Of a stretch of 64,000 nucleotides of DNA, positions 45,190 through 54,700 are shown one piece after another. A model generated the notes under the pieces. That model saw only the letters and a program-made list of their open reading frames with translations, was not told the origin of the DNA and did no database searches. Every line of letters begins with the position of its first letter. Position 1 is the first letter of the stretch. Where the stretch lies: NCBI RefSeq assembly GCF_017313765.1, contig NZ_JAFLNC010000004.1:397844-461843 (forward strand), read 5' to 3'. A program made the translations under genes and the position numbers. The stretch is from Sneathiella sedimenti (GTDB lineage: Bacteria > Pseudomonadota > Alphaproteobacteria > Sneathiellales > Sneathiellaceae).

Positions 45190-46194
45190 TTGAACGCGTG
45201 GCACAGACAAATTTACACTTCCTGTTTGGGGCTATTTCCTGGCCTTCTTCTTTGCCTGACGGTTGCCGCGGCGGCGCGATTTTTATCGGAACATTACCTC
45301 GCACCGCAAATGCTGTTTGCATTGTTGTTGGGGATGGCCTTTCATTTTCTCGCAGAAGAGGGAAAATGTGTCGAGGGGGTTGAATTCTCATCGAAAACCG
45401 TACTTCGGTTCGGTGTTGCTTTGCTCGGGATGCGACTGACAATCGATGACGTCCTTTCGCTTGGCTGGGCGCCTGTTGGTGTGATTATCAGTGGGGTCGG
45501 GGCGACTATAATTGTGGGAATTTTCTTATCTAGATTGCTGGGCCGCCGTCGCCGTTTCGGGACATTGACAGGGGGCGCGGTTGCCATTTGCGGGGCATCT
45601 GCCGCGCTGGCCATTTCTTCTGTGTTGCCAAAATCAAAAAACAGCGAAAGAGATACGATCTTTACCGTCATTGCGGTAACGGCCCTCAGTACATTGGCGA
45701 TGATCCTGTATCCCATTGTGGTCAGTCTTCTGGGGCTTAATGACAGGTTTGCCGGAATATTTCTGGGCGGGACAATCCATGATGTCGCGCAGGTCGTCGG
45801 CGCGGGTTACGCTGTGTCTTCTGAAGCCGGGGATATCGCCACAATTACCAAGTTGTTGCGGGTGTCCTTGCTGGTACCGATCGTGCTGATTATCTCACTA
45901 TGTTTCAAGACGCGACGGGCAGGGGCGTCGGCCGAGTTTCCTTTACCCTTGTTCGTTATCGGATTCTGTTTCTTTGTCGGGCTTAACAGCTTCCAGATTG
46001 TTCCAGTGGAGATCAGGGACATGCTGGTCCAGCTATCCTCCTGGTGCCTGGTTATGGCGATAGCAGCTCTGGGGATCAAAACATCATTAAAGGACATGTT
46101 GACCATCGGCTATCAGCCAATGCTTCTCATAACACTGGAAACACTGTTCATTGCTGCGTGGGTCCTTCTCGGTGGGGCTTATCTAATTGGCTAA
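45190..46194 (+). CDS. YeiH/UPF0324 family exporter (probable sulfur oxyanion)
   Basis: This 334-residue membrane protein has about ten hydrophobic helices and the family stretches VLRFGVALLGMRLTIDDVLS, TLTGGAVAICGASAALAISS and GIFLGGTIHDVAQVVGAGYA. UPF0324 relatives (SuyZ, TauZ) accompany sulfonate degradation genes as presumed sulfate or sulfite exporters. TTG 45190 is the likely start, with GGAGGG 7 bp upstream; TTG 45175 precedes that site. The stop lies only 10 bp before the left end of an IS6-family element, so the natural C-terminus may have been trimmed slightly. Confidence 0.85.
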   Translation: MNAWHRQIYTSCLGLFPGLLLCLTVAAAARFLSEHYLAPQMLFALLLGMAFHFLAEEGKCVEGVEFSSKTVLRFGVALLGMRLTIDDVLSLGWAPVGVIISGVGATIIVGIFLSRLLGRRRRFGTLTGGAVAICGASAALAISSVLPKSKNSERDTIFTVIAVTALSTLAMILYPIVVSLLGLNDRFAGIFLGGTIHDVAQVVGAGYAVSSEAGDIATITKLLRVSLLVPIVLIISLCFKTRRAGASAEFPLPLFVIGFCFFVGLNSFQIVPVEIRDMLVQLSSWCLVMAIAALGIKTSLKDMLTIGYQPMLLITLETLFIAAWVLLGGAYLIG

Positions 46195-46204
46195 TGGTAC
46201 TGTC

Positions 46205-46957
46205 GGCACTGTCAGCAGAAAATGGATTGATGGTCATATTTCGTCTGGACGCAATAAAAATGACCCGTTTCGCTATTTCAAGACATCGCCCGAGATCATC
46301 CGCCTGGCGGTGATGATGTATGTTCGATTTCCGCTTTCTCTGCGAAATGTCGAAGACCTTCTTCATGAACGAGGCATCGACATTTGTCATGAAACGGTCC
46401 GCTATTGGTGGAACAGGTTCGGTCCGTTGTTCGCAGGAGAAATACGTAAGAAGCGGACCCATCCGTCTCAGAATTATTCAAATTGGAAATAGCATCTTAA
46501 TGAGGTCTTTGTGAAGATCTATGGCGAGACATATTGCCTGTGGCGTGCTGTTGACCACGAGGGGGAAGTGCTGGAAGCCTTTGTTTCCAAGCGCTGCGAC
46601 CGCAAGGCAGCAATGGTTTTCCTGAAGAAACTTATGAAATGGTATGGAAAGCCGCGCGAAATTGTTACAGATCGTTTAAAGTCATATCGTGCCGCTATGA
46701 AGACCATCGGAAATGCTGAGGTTCAAGAGGTTGGCCGGTGGAAGAACAATCGCTGCGAAAACTCACATCTACCATTTCGACGAAGGGAGCAGGCGATGCT
46801 ACAATTCAGGCGCCTGCGAAGTTTGCAGAAATTTGTCTCAATCTATGCATCCGTCCACAACCACTTCAACCATGAGCGTCACTTAACCAAGCGAAAGACA
46901 TTCAAGTTTCAAAGAAATGCCGCACTGGCCGAGTGGCAGCAACTCAGCGCGGCATAA
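46205..46957 (+). mobile_element. IS6-family insertion sequence, left copy (defective, right end unclear)
   Basis: The left inverted repeat starts GGCACTGTCAGCAGAAAA at 46205 and matches GGCTTTGTCAGAAGAAAA of the copy at 63737. The remaining length fits one transposase gene. I could not find the matching right repeat (expected ..TGACAGTGCC) after 46957, so that end is eroded or lost. It lies directly behind the YeiH gene and is in the same orientation as the right copy. Confidence 0.8.
46223..46957 (+). pseudogene. IS6-family DDE transposase, inactivated by amber codon and D-to-N change
   Basis: One reading frame of about 244 codons covers the whole IS6 transposase, from DPFRYFKTSPEIIRLAVMMY through RGIDICHETVRYWWNRFGPL to the end LAEWQQLSAA. 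It is interrupted only by TAG at 46490-46492, where the family has Trp (W-R-W-H-L-D-E; a TGG to TAG change). The next residues read HLNEVFVKIYGE, so the first catalytic Asp is Asn. The second Asp (EIVTDRLKSYRAAM) and the Glu (RCENSHLPFRRRE) remain. This copy should be unable to transpose by itself. Confidence 0.87.
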
Positions 46958-47029
46958 TAGGGGGCACCTTATCGTCAATTTACGCCAAACGGAGACGAGG
47001 GCGCCTTCGTCTGTTAGCACCTTTCTATT

Positions 47030-48667
47030 TCATGTAAGGTCGCCGATTTTTTCGCGCTTGACGTGGATGCCTGCCTGTTCTCGATCCCAAGTGTCCGCAG
47101 TTACGCCCTCTTGACGAAGCAGATGTTTTTGAACTTTTTGAGTGGGCGTCTTTGGTAGATCTTCGAGCACTCTTATATAGCGCGGGATCATGAAATGTGC
47201 CATGCGCGGACGTAAAAACTCAATCAAGTTTTCAGGGTCTATGGTGCAACCAGGTACTGGGGCAACGACAACCAAAACTTCGTCCTCTCCAAGGGGGCTC
47301 GGCACGCCAACGGCTGCTGCCTCGCGCACATTGGCATAGGCAGTCACTTCATTTTCAACTTCAAACGACGAGATATTTTCGCCTCTGCGGCGGATAGCAT
47401 CTTTAGCCCGGTCGACAAAAAAGAAATTTCCGTTCTCATCGCGCGTAAAAAGGTCGCCAGTATGAAACCAGCCGTTCCGCCAGGCGTCGGCTGTTGCGGA
47501 CGGATTGTTGTTATAACCATGATTCAGTCCCCAGGGTTTGTCATCGCGGACAATCATTTCACCGATGGTTCCGACGGGAACTTCGCAATCATTGGAATCG
47601 ACAAGCCTCACTTCGGCTCCAGGGCGCACCTTGCCGCAGGAACCGACTTTTGAAGGATTACGTTCTGATATCAACTGCCCGCTAATCTCGGTCATATTGA
47701 AGGCGGTATAGACATCGACACCAAACCTCTTTCGAAATGCCGTAACATCCTCCGAAAGTGGAACCATAATAACCGTTTTTAATGAATGACTTTGATCGTC
47801 AGGACTGTAAGGCGCCTTATTCAAAAATGACGTCATTGCACCAAGCAGGGTTACACAGGTAGTCCCGGACCGTCGAACAGTATCCCAAAATTGATCTGTT
47901 TTAAAGGAGTCTACAAGTGCAATAGCTCCACCTTTGGTCAACATGCCATAGACGCTACTTGTGCCGCCTGCATGGAACAACGGCAGATTAATCAAGCGCC
48001 TGTCCTCTGAACTAAGCATTTTGTTCAAGCTCGTTGTCATAGTGTACAGATGTAAATATGAAGACAGAACACCCTTGGAGGGTCCGGTTGTTCCAGAGGT
48101 ATATATTATCGACTGGAGTTCCCAAGGGTCGATGAGGCGGTCCAGCGGTTCAGGAACATCGCCCGGTGACCCAAGCGCATCTATACTGAACACTGTCAAT
48201 TGCTCCATTTCGGCAGAGCCGCCAACCACGACGACCGTCTCCAAATTTGCCAGGTCAATGCCTTTCAGACGATCGATGAGGTCAACATGTGTGATAAGAA
48301 CTTTCGCGTCAGAGTTTTTAATAACATGCTCAAGCAAGCCGCCGCGATATGCCGTATTGATGGGAACATAAACTGCGCCAATGTAATTAATGCCGAACCA
48401 GCAACGCAGCATTAATGAACTGTTGGGCAACCAGACCACCACCCGGTCACCTCGATTTACGTTGAGCTTTTGTAATCCTGACGCAGTTCGTAGGGCTTCT
48501 TGCTGAGTGCGTCGATAGGACCAAGTCTCTTCGCCTTCGAACCATGCAAAGTCTTGCTCCGGGACTTCATCGGCTAACCGATCGAGGATATGACGCAATA
48601 CACACTGATCGCGTGCCGGAATGCGCGGATCAGGGAATGGTTGGCCTGGCGAGCTTGTCAACGGCAT
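47030..48667 (-). CDS. CaiC-like ATP-dependent acyl-CoA ligase 1
   Basis: This 545-residue ANL-superfamily ligase has the P-loop IIYTSGTTGPSKGVLSSY, the motif YTAFNMTEISG, GWFHTGDLFTRDENGNFFFV, RRGENISSFEVENEV and the catalytic Lys region PKTPTQKVQKHLL. This pattern is typical of carnitine/crotonobetaine-CoA ligase (CaiC)-like enzymes, which activate carboxylic acids as AMP esters and then CoA thioesters. CAGGAG precedes the ATG. It shares the leftward unit with a CoA transferase and a second ligase. A near-palindrome at 46993-47012 just past its stop could act as a weak terminator. Confidence 0.9.
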   Translation of the reverse strand: MPLTSSPGQPFPDPRIPARDQCVLRHILDRLADEVPEQDFAWFEGEETWSYRRTQQEALRTASGLQKLNVNRGDRVVVWLPNSSLMLRCWFGINYIGAVYVPINTAYRGGLLEHVIKNSDAKVLITHVDLIDRLKGIDLANLETVVVVGGSAEMEQLTVFSIDALGSPGDVPEPLDRLIDPWELQSIIYTSGTTGPSKGVLSSYLHLYTMTTSLNKMLSSEDRRLINLPLFHAGGTSSVYGMLTKGGAIALVDSFKTDQFWDTVRRSGTTCVTLLGAMTSFLNKAPYSPDDQSHSLKTVIMVPLSEDVTAFRKRFGVDVYTAFNMTEISGQLISERNPSKVGSCGKVRPGAEVRLVDSNDCEVPVGTIGEMIVRDDKPWGLNHGYNNNPSATADAWRNGWFHTGDLFTRDENGNFFFVDRAKDAIRRRGENISSFEVENEVTAYANVREAAAVGVPSPLGEDEVLVVVAPVPGCTIDPENLIEFLRPRMAHFMIPRYIRVLEDLPKTPTQKVQKHLLRQEGVTADTWDREQAGIHVKREKIGDLT

Positions 48668-48717
48668 TTATCTTCTCCTGCTGTAATCTGGATTTTTGCT
48701 TTTTTTAAGTCAGGCCG

Positions 48718-49815
48718 CTACGGCGCTTCCTTTTCTACCAATTCATTTAGAATTTCTTCGGTATGGAGACCCGTTCGTGTGAGTGGCCTGCCAACCGCTG
48801 ACGGTGTTCTGGAAAATCGGGGTGCAACGTTTGTCTGTAGGGTGTCCTCGACAGTAACGACGGTCTCCCGGGCCTTAATATGCGGATGATTTGCTACTTC
48901 GGCAAAAGATAGGACGGGAGCGAAGCAAACATCGGTTCCTTCTAACAAGTCGCACCAGTCAGCACGGGTGCGGCTGCGGAAAAGTTCGCGCAATTTGGCT
49001 GTCATTCTGGGCCAGCTTTCCTGGTTCATTTGCTGTTCCCACAGGGGGTCATTTAGCTCCAGTTTGTCCTTTAACATTGAGAAAAACTGCGGTTCGATAC
49101 TGCCGATAGAAATATACTCGCCGTCTGATGTCTCGTATATATTGTAGTAGGGCGCGCCACCGTCGATCTGGTTCGAGGCACGCTCATCGTTCCATCTGCC
49201 TTCCGACACGCGCGTCAGGAAGGTTCCAGCCAGCGAGGTGGCCCCATCCACCATCGCGGCATCTATAACCTGCCCCTTGCCGGACCTGGAGCGTTCAAAT
49301 AGGGCGGCGCAAATCCCCATGGCCAGATAAAGCGAACCGCCACCAAAATCGCCGATAAGGTTGAGCGGAATAGACGGGGCGCCGCCTTGAGGGCCGATTG
49401 CCGCCAGCGCACCGGTTAAGGAAATATAGTTGATATCATGCCCGGCTGACTGGGCGAGGGGGCCTTCCTGGCCCCATCCCGTCATACGGCCGTAAATCAA
49501 GGCAGGGTTGCGTTCAAGGCAAATGTCAGGTCCAAGGCCTAGCCTTTCCATTACCCCCGGGCGAAATCCTTCAATTAATGCGTCTGAGTGTTTGACGAGA
49601 CGCAGGGCAGTTTCCAAGTCGGCCGGGTTTTTCAAATCCAGGGCGATCGAACGCTTGCCGCGCGAAAATGTAGAAGTCGAAGGTTCTAGCTCCGCGGATA
49701 CCCGATCGACGCAAATTACATCGGCCCCCATGTCCGCCAGGAGCATGCCGCAAAATGGTCCTGGACCTATGCCCGAAAATTCAATCACTTTAAGACCTGA
49801 AAGGGGTCCTCCCAT
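48718..49815 (-). CDS. CaiB/BaiF-type class III CoA transferase
   Basis: This 365-residue family III CoA transferase opens MGGPLSGLKVIEFSGIGPGP and carries FSRGKRSIALDLKNPADLE, ALIEGFRPGVMERLGLGPD and GDFGGGSLYLAMGI, where the Asp is the CoA-carrying residue. AGHDINYISLTGALAAIGP resembles alpha-methylacyl-CoA racemases of the same family, so racemase activity is an alternative. ATG 49815 is preferred over GTG 49824 because GGAG is correctly spaced for it. It lies between two acyl-CoA ligase genes. Confidence 0.88.
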   Translation of the reverse strand: MGGPLSGLKVIEFSGIGPGPFCGMLLADMGADVICVDRVSAELEPSTSTFSRGKRSIALDLKNPADLETALRLVKHSDALIEGFRPGVMERLGLGPDICLERNPALIYGRMTGWGQEGPLAQSAGHDINYISLTGALAAIGPQGGAPSIPLNLIGDFGGGSLYLAMGICAALFERSRSGKGQVIDAAMVDGATSLAGTFLTRVSEGRWNDERASNQIDGGAPYYNIYETSDGEYISIGSIEPQFFSMLKDKLELNDPLWEQQMNQESWPRMTAKLRELFRSRTRADWCDLLEGTDVCFAPVLSFAEVANHPHIKARETVVTVEDTLQTNVAPRFSRTPSAVGRPLTRTGLHTEEILNELVEKEAP

Positions 49816-49879
49816 TTTACTCACTCCAAATTTTTGTTGTAATAATTAGCCTTTGTCGCTGAAGCAGGTGGTGACCTTG

Positions 49880-51493
49880 CTATTCAACAAATCGATTGTT
49901 TTCGCAGTCGTAGGTTTGCTGATTTAGGGCGTTTTTCCTGAGCTCTACCTTAAGCACTTTTTCTGTCGGCGTTTTTGGCAATGCGTCTAGGAACTCTATA
50001 TATCGTGGTAACATGAATTTCGGCATGCGTGGTTCCAGGAACGCGATCAGGTCGTCATGACTGACTGAATGGCCGGATTTAACCGCTACACAAGCTTTGA
50101 CATCGTCATCCGTGTGATCGCTGACGACCTTGATCGCCGCTGATTCAAATACCGCCGGATGGGCATTGATCTCCCGTTCAATCTCAAAGCTGGAGATATT
50201 TTCACCTTTTCTCCGGATCGCATCATTATTGCGATCGCAAAAGACCAATTGTCCGTTTGGTGCCAAGCGCATTAGGTCGCCGGTATGGAACCAGCCGTTG
50301 CGCAATGCCTTATTGGTTGCATCAGGCATATTCACATAACTCTGCATGGTCATCCAGGGCTCCTTGGTTCGCACAATTAGCTCGCCCACGTCTCCCGGTG
50401 AGACTTCCATGTCGTGTTCGTCGACAATGCGTACTTCGATGTCATCGCGGACAAAGCCAGCATAGCCGGGTATTCCCTCGCCCATTGGCGCGGCAGATAC
50501 GACAGACGCCTCAGTTGATCCGTAGGCGGTTAAAACACCACTGATACCAAAGCGTTCCTTGAACTTGTCCAAACCAGCAATGACCGGTGTGATACCGATT
50601 TTCTTGATGGGCTGGCTTTTATCATCCGGTCGTTCCGGCTGGTTTAGAAGAAACTGGGCAATGGTTCCGAGCATTCTGGTGCAGGTGCCGCCGTATTCGC
50701 GCGCGCTGTCCCAGAATGTGCTGGCGGAAAAGCCGGGTAAAACAACGGTTGAGGCGTTGTAAATGAAAGCGCCATATATACCGCCCCATTTCGCGGTCAC
50801 GTGAAAAAGTGGCAATACGACCAGACTGACATCTTCAGGCGTGACGACATCCTGCTGGACAATAGCGGCGTAGCCATAAGCCTGCGCATGAGCGATCATC
50901 GCTCCCTTTGAAGGTCCGGTTGTCCCAGATGTATAGATAATTGAAATTATGTCCCATGGCTTGACGTCGTCAATTGCTTCGTGACGGCGCGCGAGTTCGT
51001 CATAGGCAATGAGTTTAATTCGCGACGGTATCCCGTGGTCTGAAGTTATTTTCCCACGCACGATGACGATGTCCAGGACCTCTAGATCACTCGAAATCTC
51101 GGCAAGGCGCTCCAGGTATTTATCCTCAATTATCATGATGTTGGCGTTCGTCGTCTCGATCACATGAGCAAGTAATGATCCGCGGTAAGCGGTATTGATC
51201 GGAACTTCAATTCGTGCCGTCAAACCCAAACCAATCGAAAGGCACACAAAGTCAGCAGTATTGTCCAGCATCGCCAAAACCGACTTTTGCCGGCCAAGTC
51301 CCAGATCAATAAGGGCGCCCGCAAGTGATATGCCCTCATCGACGAGTTCGCGGTAGGTAAGGGTGCGCGAAGGGTCACGTAGGGCGACTTTATCAGGGGT
51401 TACCTCTATCGCGGATTTCATCACGGTACTTAACGTCCGTTCCATCATAGGGGGTAGTTTCACCTTGAACCGAGGCGTTTGTTCAACTCTCAT
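49880..51493 (-). CDS. CaiC-like ATP-dependent acyl-CoA ligase 2
   Basis: This 537-residue ANL-superfamily ligase has IIYTSGTTGPSKGAMIAHAQ, VLTAYGSTEASVVSAAPMG, NGWFHTGDLMRLAPNGQLVF, RRKGENISSFEIEREINAHP and PKTPTEKVLKVELRK. It is clearly paralogous to ligase 1 but diverged, so the two probably activate different acids or successive intermediates. MRVEQTPRF at 51493 is the likely start, with GGGAG six bases upstream; the ATG at 51499 touches that site. It is divergent from the carboxylase genes across 247 bp. Confidence 0.9.
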   Translation of the reverse strand: MRVEQTPRFKVKLPPMMERTLSTVMKSAIEVTPDKVALRDPSRTLTYRELVDEGISLAGALIDLGLGRQKSVLAMLDNTADFVCLSIGLGLTARIEVPINTAYRGSLLAHVIETTNANIMIIEDKYLERLAEISSDLEVLDIVIVRGKITSDHGIPSRIKLIAYDELARRHEAIDDVKPWDIISIIYTSGTTGPSKGAMIAHAQAYGYAAIVQQDVVTPEDVSLVVLPLFHVTAKWGGIYGAFIYNASTVVLPGFSASTFWDSAREYGGTCTRMLGTIAQFLLNQPERPDDKSQPIKKIGITPVIAGLDKFKERFGISGVLTAYGSTEASVVSAAPMGEGIPGYAGFVRDDIEVRIVDEHDMEVSPGDVGELIVRTKEPWMTMQSYVNMPDATNKALRNGWFHTGDLMRLAPNGQLVFCDRNNDAIRRKGENISSFEIEREINAHPAVFESAAIKVVSDHTDDDVKACVAVKSGHSVSHDDLIAFLEPRMPKFMLPRYIEFLDALPKTPTEKVLKVELRKNALNQQTYDCENNRFVE

Positions 51494-51740
51494 GGACATC
51501 TCCCGTAAATAGCGTGTTGGAAAGACCGCATTTCCAGTTACCCAACCCTGTTGGCTGTGAGCGATAGATCGTCACGCTTCAACTTTCTTGATTGTTCTTT
51601 CGTCCAGTCTATAAATAAATTGGTAGACAAATCAATTTTTATTTTGATAATTGCCATTGAAAAAATTTGTGGAGAATGAAGGCAGGGATGTAACTGCTTA
51701 CAGAGATATTTTCTCTCCCAAAAAACCAAAAGAACGGAGT

Positions 51741-54700
51741 ATGACCTTGTCACTTAGTGCCGTATTGATTGCAAATCGCGGTGAGATATCAGTGCGTATC
51801 GCGCGTGCCCTGGCCGAATTGGAAATCGAGAGTGTTGCAATCTATGCTTCTGACGATTCCGATTCCCAGCATGTTCAAATAGCTGATCGTTCAGTTGCAT
51901 TGCCGGGCCGAGGCGTGGCGGCTTATCTGGATATCGATGCAATTATCGCCATCGCGAAGAGTGCGGGATGCGATGCGGTGCATCCCGGTTATGGCTTTTT
52001 GTCAGAAAGTGCCGCCTTTGCACAGGCATGTGAAGATGCCGGCCTTACCTTTGTCGGACCAACACCAGAGATGCTCTCAAGCCTTGGTGATAAAGCCGCC
52101 GCCCGGCTTCTTGCGATAAATCTTGGGGTGCCCTTACTGCCTGGCACCAATACCACTACGTCGGTGGAGGAAGCGCACGCTTTCCTGAAAAACATCGATG
52201 ATGGCAGCAGCGTAATACTTAAGGCGTTGTTTGGTGGTGGCGGCCGCGGAGCCCGGGTTGTTCATAAGAAAGAAGATCTGGATGCGGCTTTTGCGTCCTG
52301 TGTGGCAGAAGCAGAAAAAGCGTTTGGCAATGGGGAGCTGTATGTCGAACAATACCTGTCTCATGCTCGGCATATAGAAGTACAAATTCTCGGCGATGGT
52401 CAAGGCGGACTTGTTCACCTGGGCGAACGTGATTGTACATTGCAACGGCGACATCAGAAGCTAGTTGAGTTTGCGCCTGCGCCTGGCTTATCACCGGAAA
52501 TTCGCGACGCGCTATGCCGTGATGCCCTGAAGATGGCGGCCGAGGTTGGCTATCGCGGGGCCGCTACTTTCGAGTTTCTTCTCGATTCCGATAAAGGAGA
52601 TCGCTATTGGTTCCTGGAAGTTAACCCGCGCATTCAGGTCGAACATACAGTAACCGAAGAAGTCAGCGGCGTTGATCTGGTACAGGCGCAACTTCGGATC
52701 GCGGCGGGAGAAAGTCTTGCCGATATCGGACTGTCGCAAGCCCAATTTGTCACACCGTCGCGATATGCTGTGCAAGTGCGCTTGAATATGGAACGTCTAG
52801 ACTCTACCGGCGAAATCTTTCCTGCAAGCGGAACTCTGTCTCGATATGATATGCCCTCCGGGCCGGGGGTTAGAATTGACGGCTTCGGCTATTCCGGCTA
52901 CCGGGCTTCCCCGACATACGACACATTGCTTGCCAAAGTCATCGTTTCCGTCGGTAATTCTACCCAAGATGGCTTTCATCGGTTGATAACAAAGGCACAG
53001 CGTACGCTGAAGGAATGTCATATAGGCGGAATTGATACCAACCTGTTTTTTCAAAGAGCCCTTTTTGACCATCCTGCGCTCGCTGAAAATGTTTTTTACA
53101 CTCGCTTCATCGAAGAACATAACGCGGAGCTCGTGGCCCGCGCGATCGAGATGCAACAAACATCCCAGTCGAGCGTCGCGCCGGCAGCAGAGGCAGAAAC
53201 AACGGTCGTTGTCGCGCCTCCTGGCAGTGTCGCCGTATCGGCGCGCTTGTTTGGAATCCTTGCGGATGTCTTGGTCACTGAAAATGAGATTGTCCGGCAG
53301 GGTCAGCCAGTCGCCCTGATAGAGGCTATGAAAATGGAGCATATCGTGACGGCGCCAGAAGGGGGGACGGTTACGAAACTGCTGCTCGAGCCCGGAATGC
53401 AAACCGAGCCAGAAGCTGCCCTTATGTTTATCGACCAGACAAACGCTCCTGAAGATGGTGAGATGGTGGATGAAGTGCAATCGATCGACGCGATCCCACC
53501 TTCGCTGGCGGAACTATTCGAACGTAAAAAAACGTTGTATGACGAAAACCGGCCCGAAGCGGTGGCGAAGCGCCGAAAAACAGGTCAGCGCACGGCACGG
53601 GAGAATGTCGCGGATATATGCGATCCCGGTACTTTTAGAGAATATGGCGGTCTGGCGCTTGCAGAACAACGAACCCGTCGCACCGAAGAGGAACTGATCC
53701 GACTAAGCCCGGCGGATGGACTAATCGCCGGAACAGCCCGGGTTAATTCGAGTGACTTTTCTGGTTCGAAAAGTCGTTGCGCCGTTTTTGCGTATGATTA
53801 TACGGTCTTTGCCGGCACGCAGGGGCGCACAAATCATAAAAAAATGGATAGGGTTTTTGAAATCGCGCGTCGTGAAAACCTGCCCATGATTATCTTCGCG
53901 GAAGGCGGTGGTGGTCGCCCTGGAGATGTGGACAGTATACTTGTTTCCGGTATGATCACGACAACCTTTACCACTTTAGCACGACGGAGCGGCCGGGCTC
54001 CAATCATCGGGATAGGCTCAGGACGGTGTTTTGCCGGCAACGCCGCTATCCTGGGTTGCTGCGATGTCATCATCGCTACCCAAAACTCCAACATTGGTAT
54101 GGGCGGGCCGGCAATGATCGAAGGCGGTGGGCTCGGTGTGTTTCGCCCCGAGGAAATCGGGCCCGTTGATATTCAAACCGCAAATGGCGTGATTGACATA
54201 CTGGTAGAAGATGAGGAAGAGGGTGCCGCCGTCGCACGTAAGTATCTGTCTTATTTTCAGGGGCCGATCGATGATTGGGATTGCGCGGATCAGCGTCGGC
54301 TGCGTCATTTGGTGCCCGAAAATCGCAAAAGAGCCTTCGATACGCGCCGCGTAATCGAAACGATTTGCGATACCGGATCTGTTCTTGAAATGCGTCCGAC
54401 CTTTGGTGAAGGAATGATCACCGCACTGGCACGGATTGAAGGACGACCCTTCGGTCTTATCGCGAACAACAGCCAGCATTTATCCGGAGCAATCGACAGT
54501 GATGGCGCCGGGAAAGCGGCTCGGTTCATCGAGTTATGCAATACCTATGATCTGCCGATCGTATCGCTGTGCGATACACCCGGGTTTATGGTTGGACCCG
54601 ATTCAGAAGCGACGGCAGCGGTACGTCATTTTTCGCGTTTCTTTATAAAGGCTGCCGCTCTCGAGGCTCCACTGACAACAATAGTATTACGTCGGGCCTA

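Noticed and set aside
46490..46492. Programmed read-through (recoding) of the in-frame TAG in the IS6 transposase
   Set aside because: There is no stimulatory structure or family precedent, and the adjacent catalytic Asp is also lost, which favours plain decay.
46993..47012. Strong intrinsic terminator of acyl-CoA ligase 1
   Set aside because: AGACGAGG...TTCGTCT is nearly palindromic, but no U-tract follows on the minus strand. It was not listed as a separate feature.
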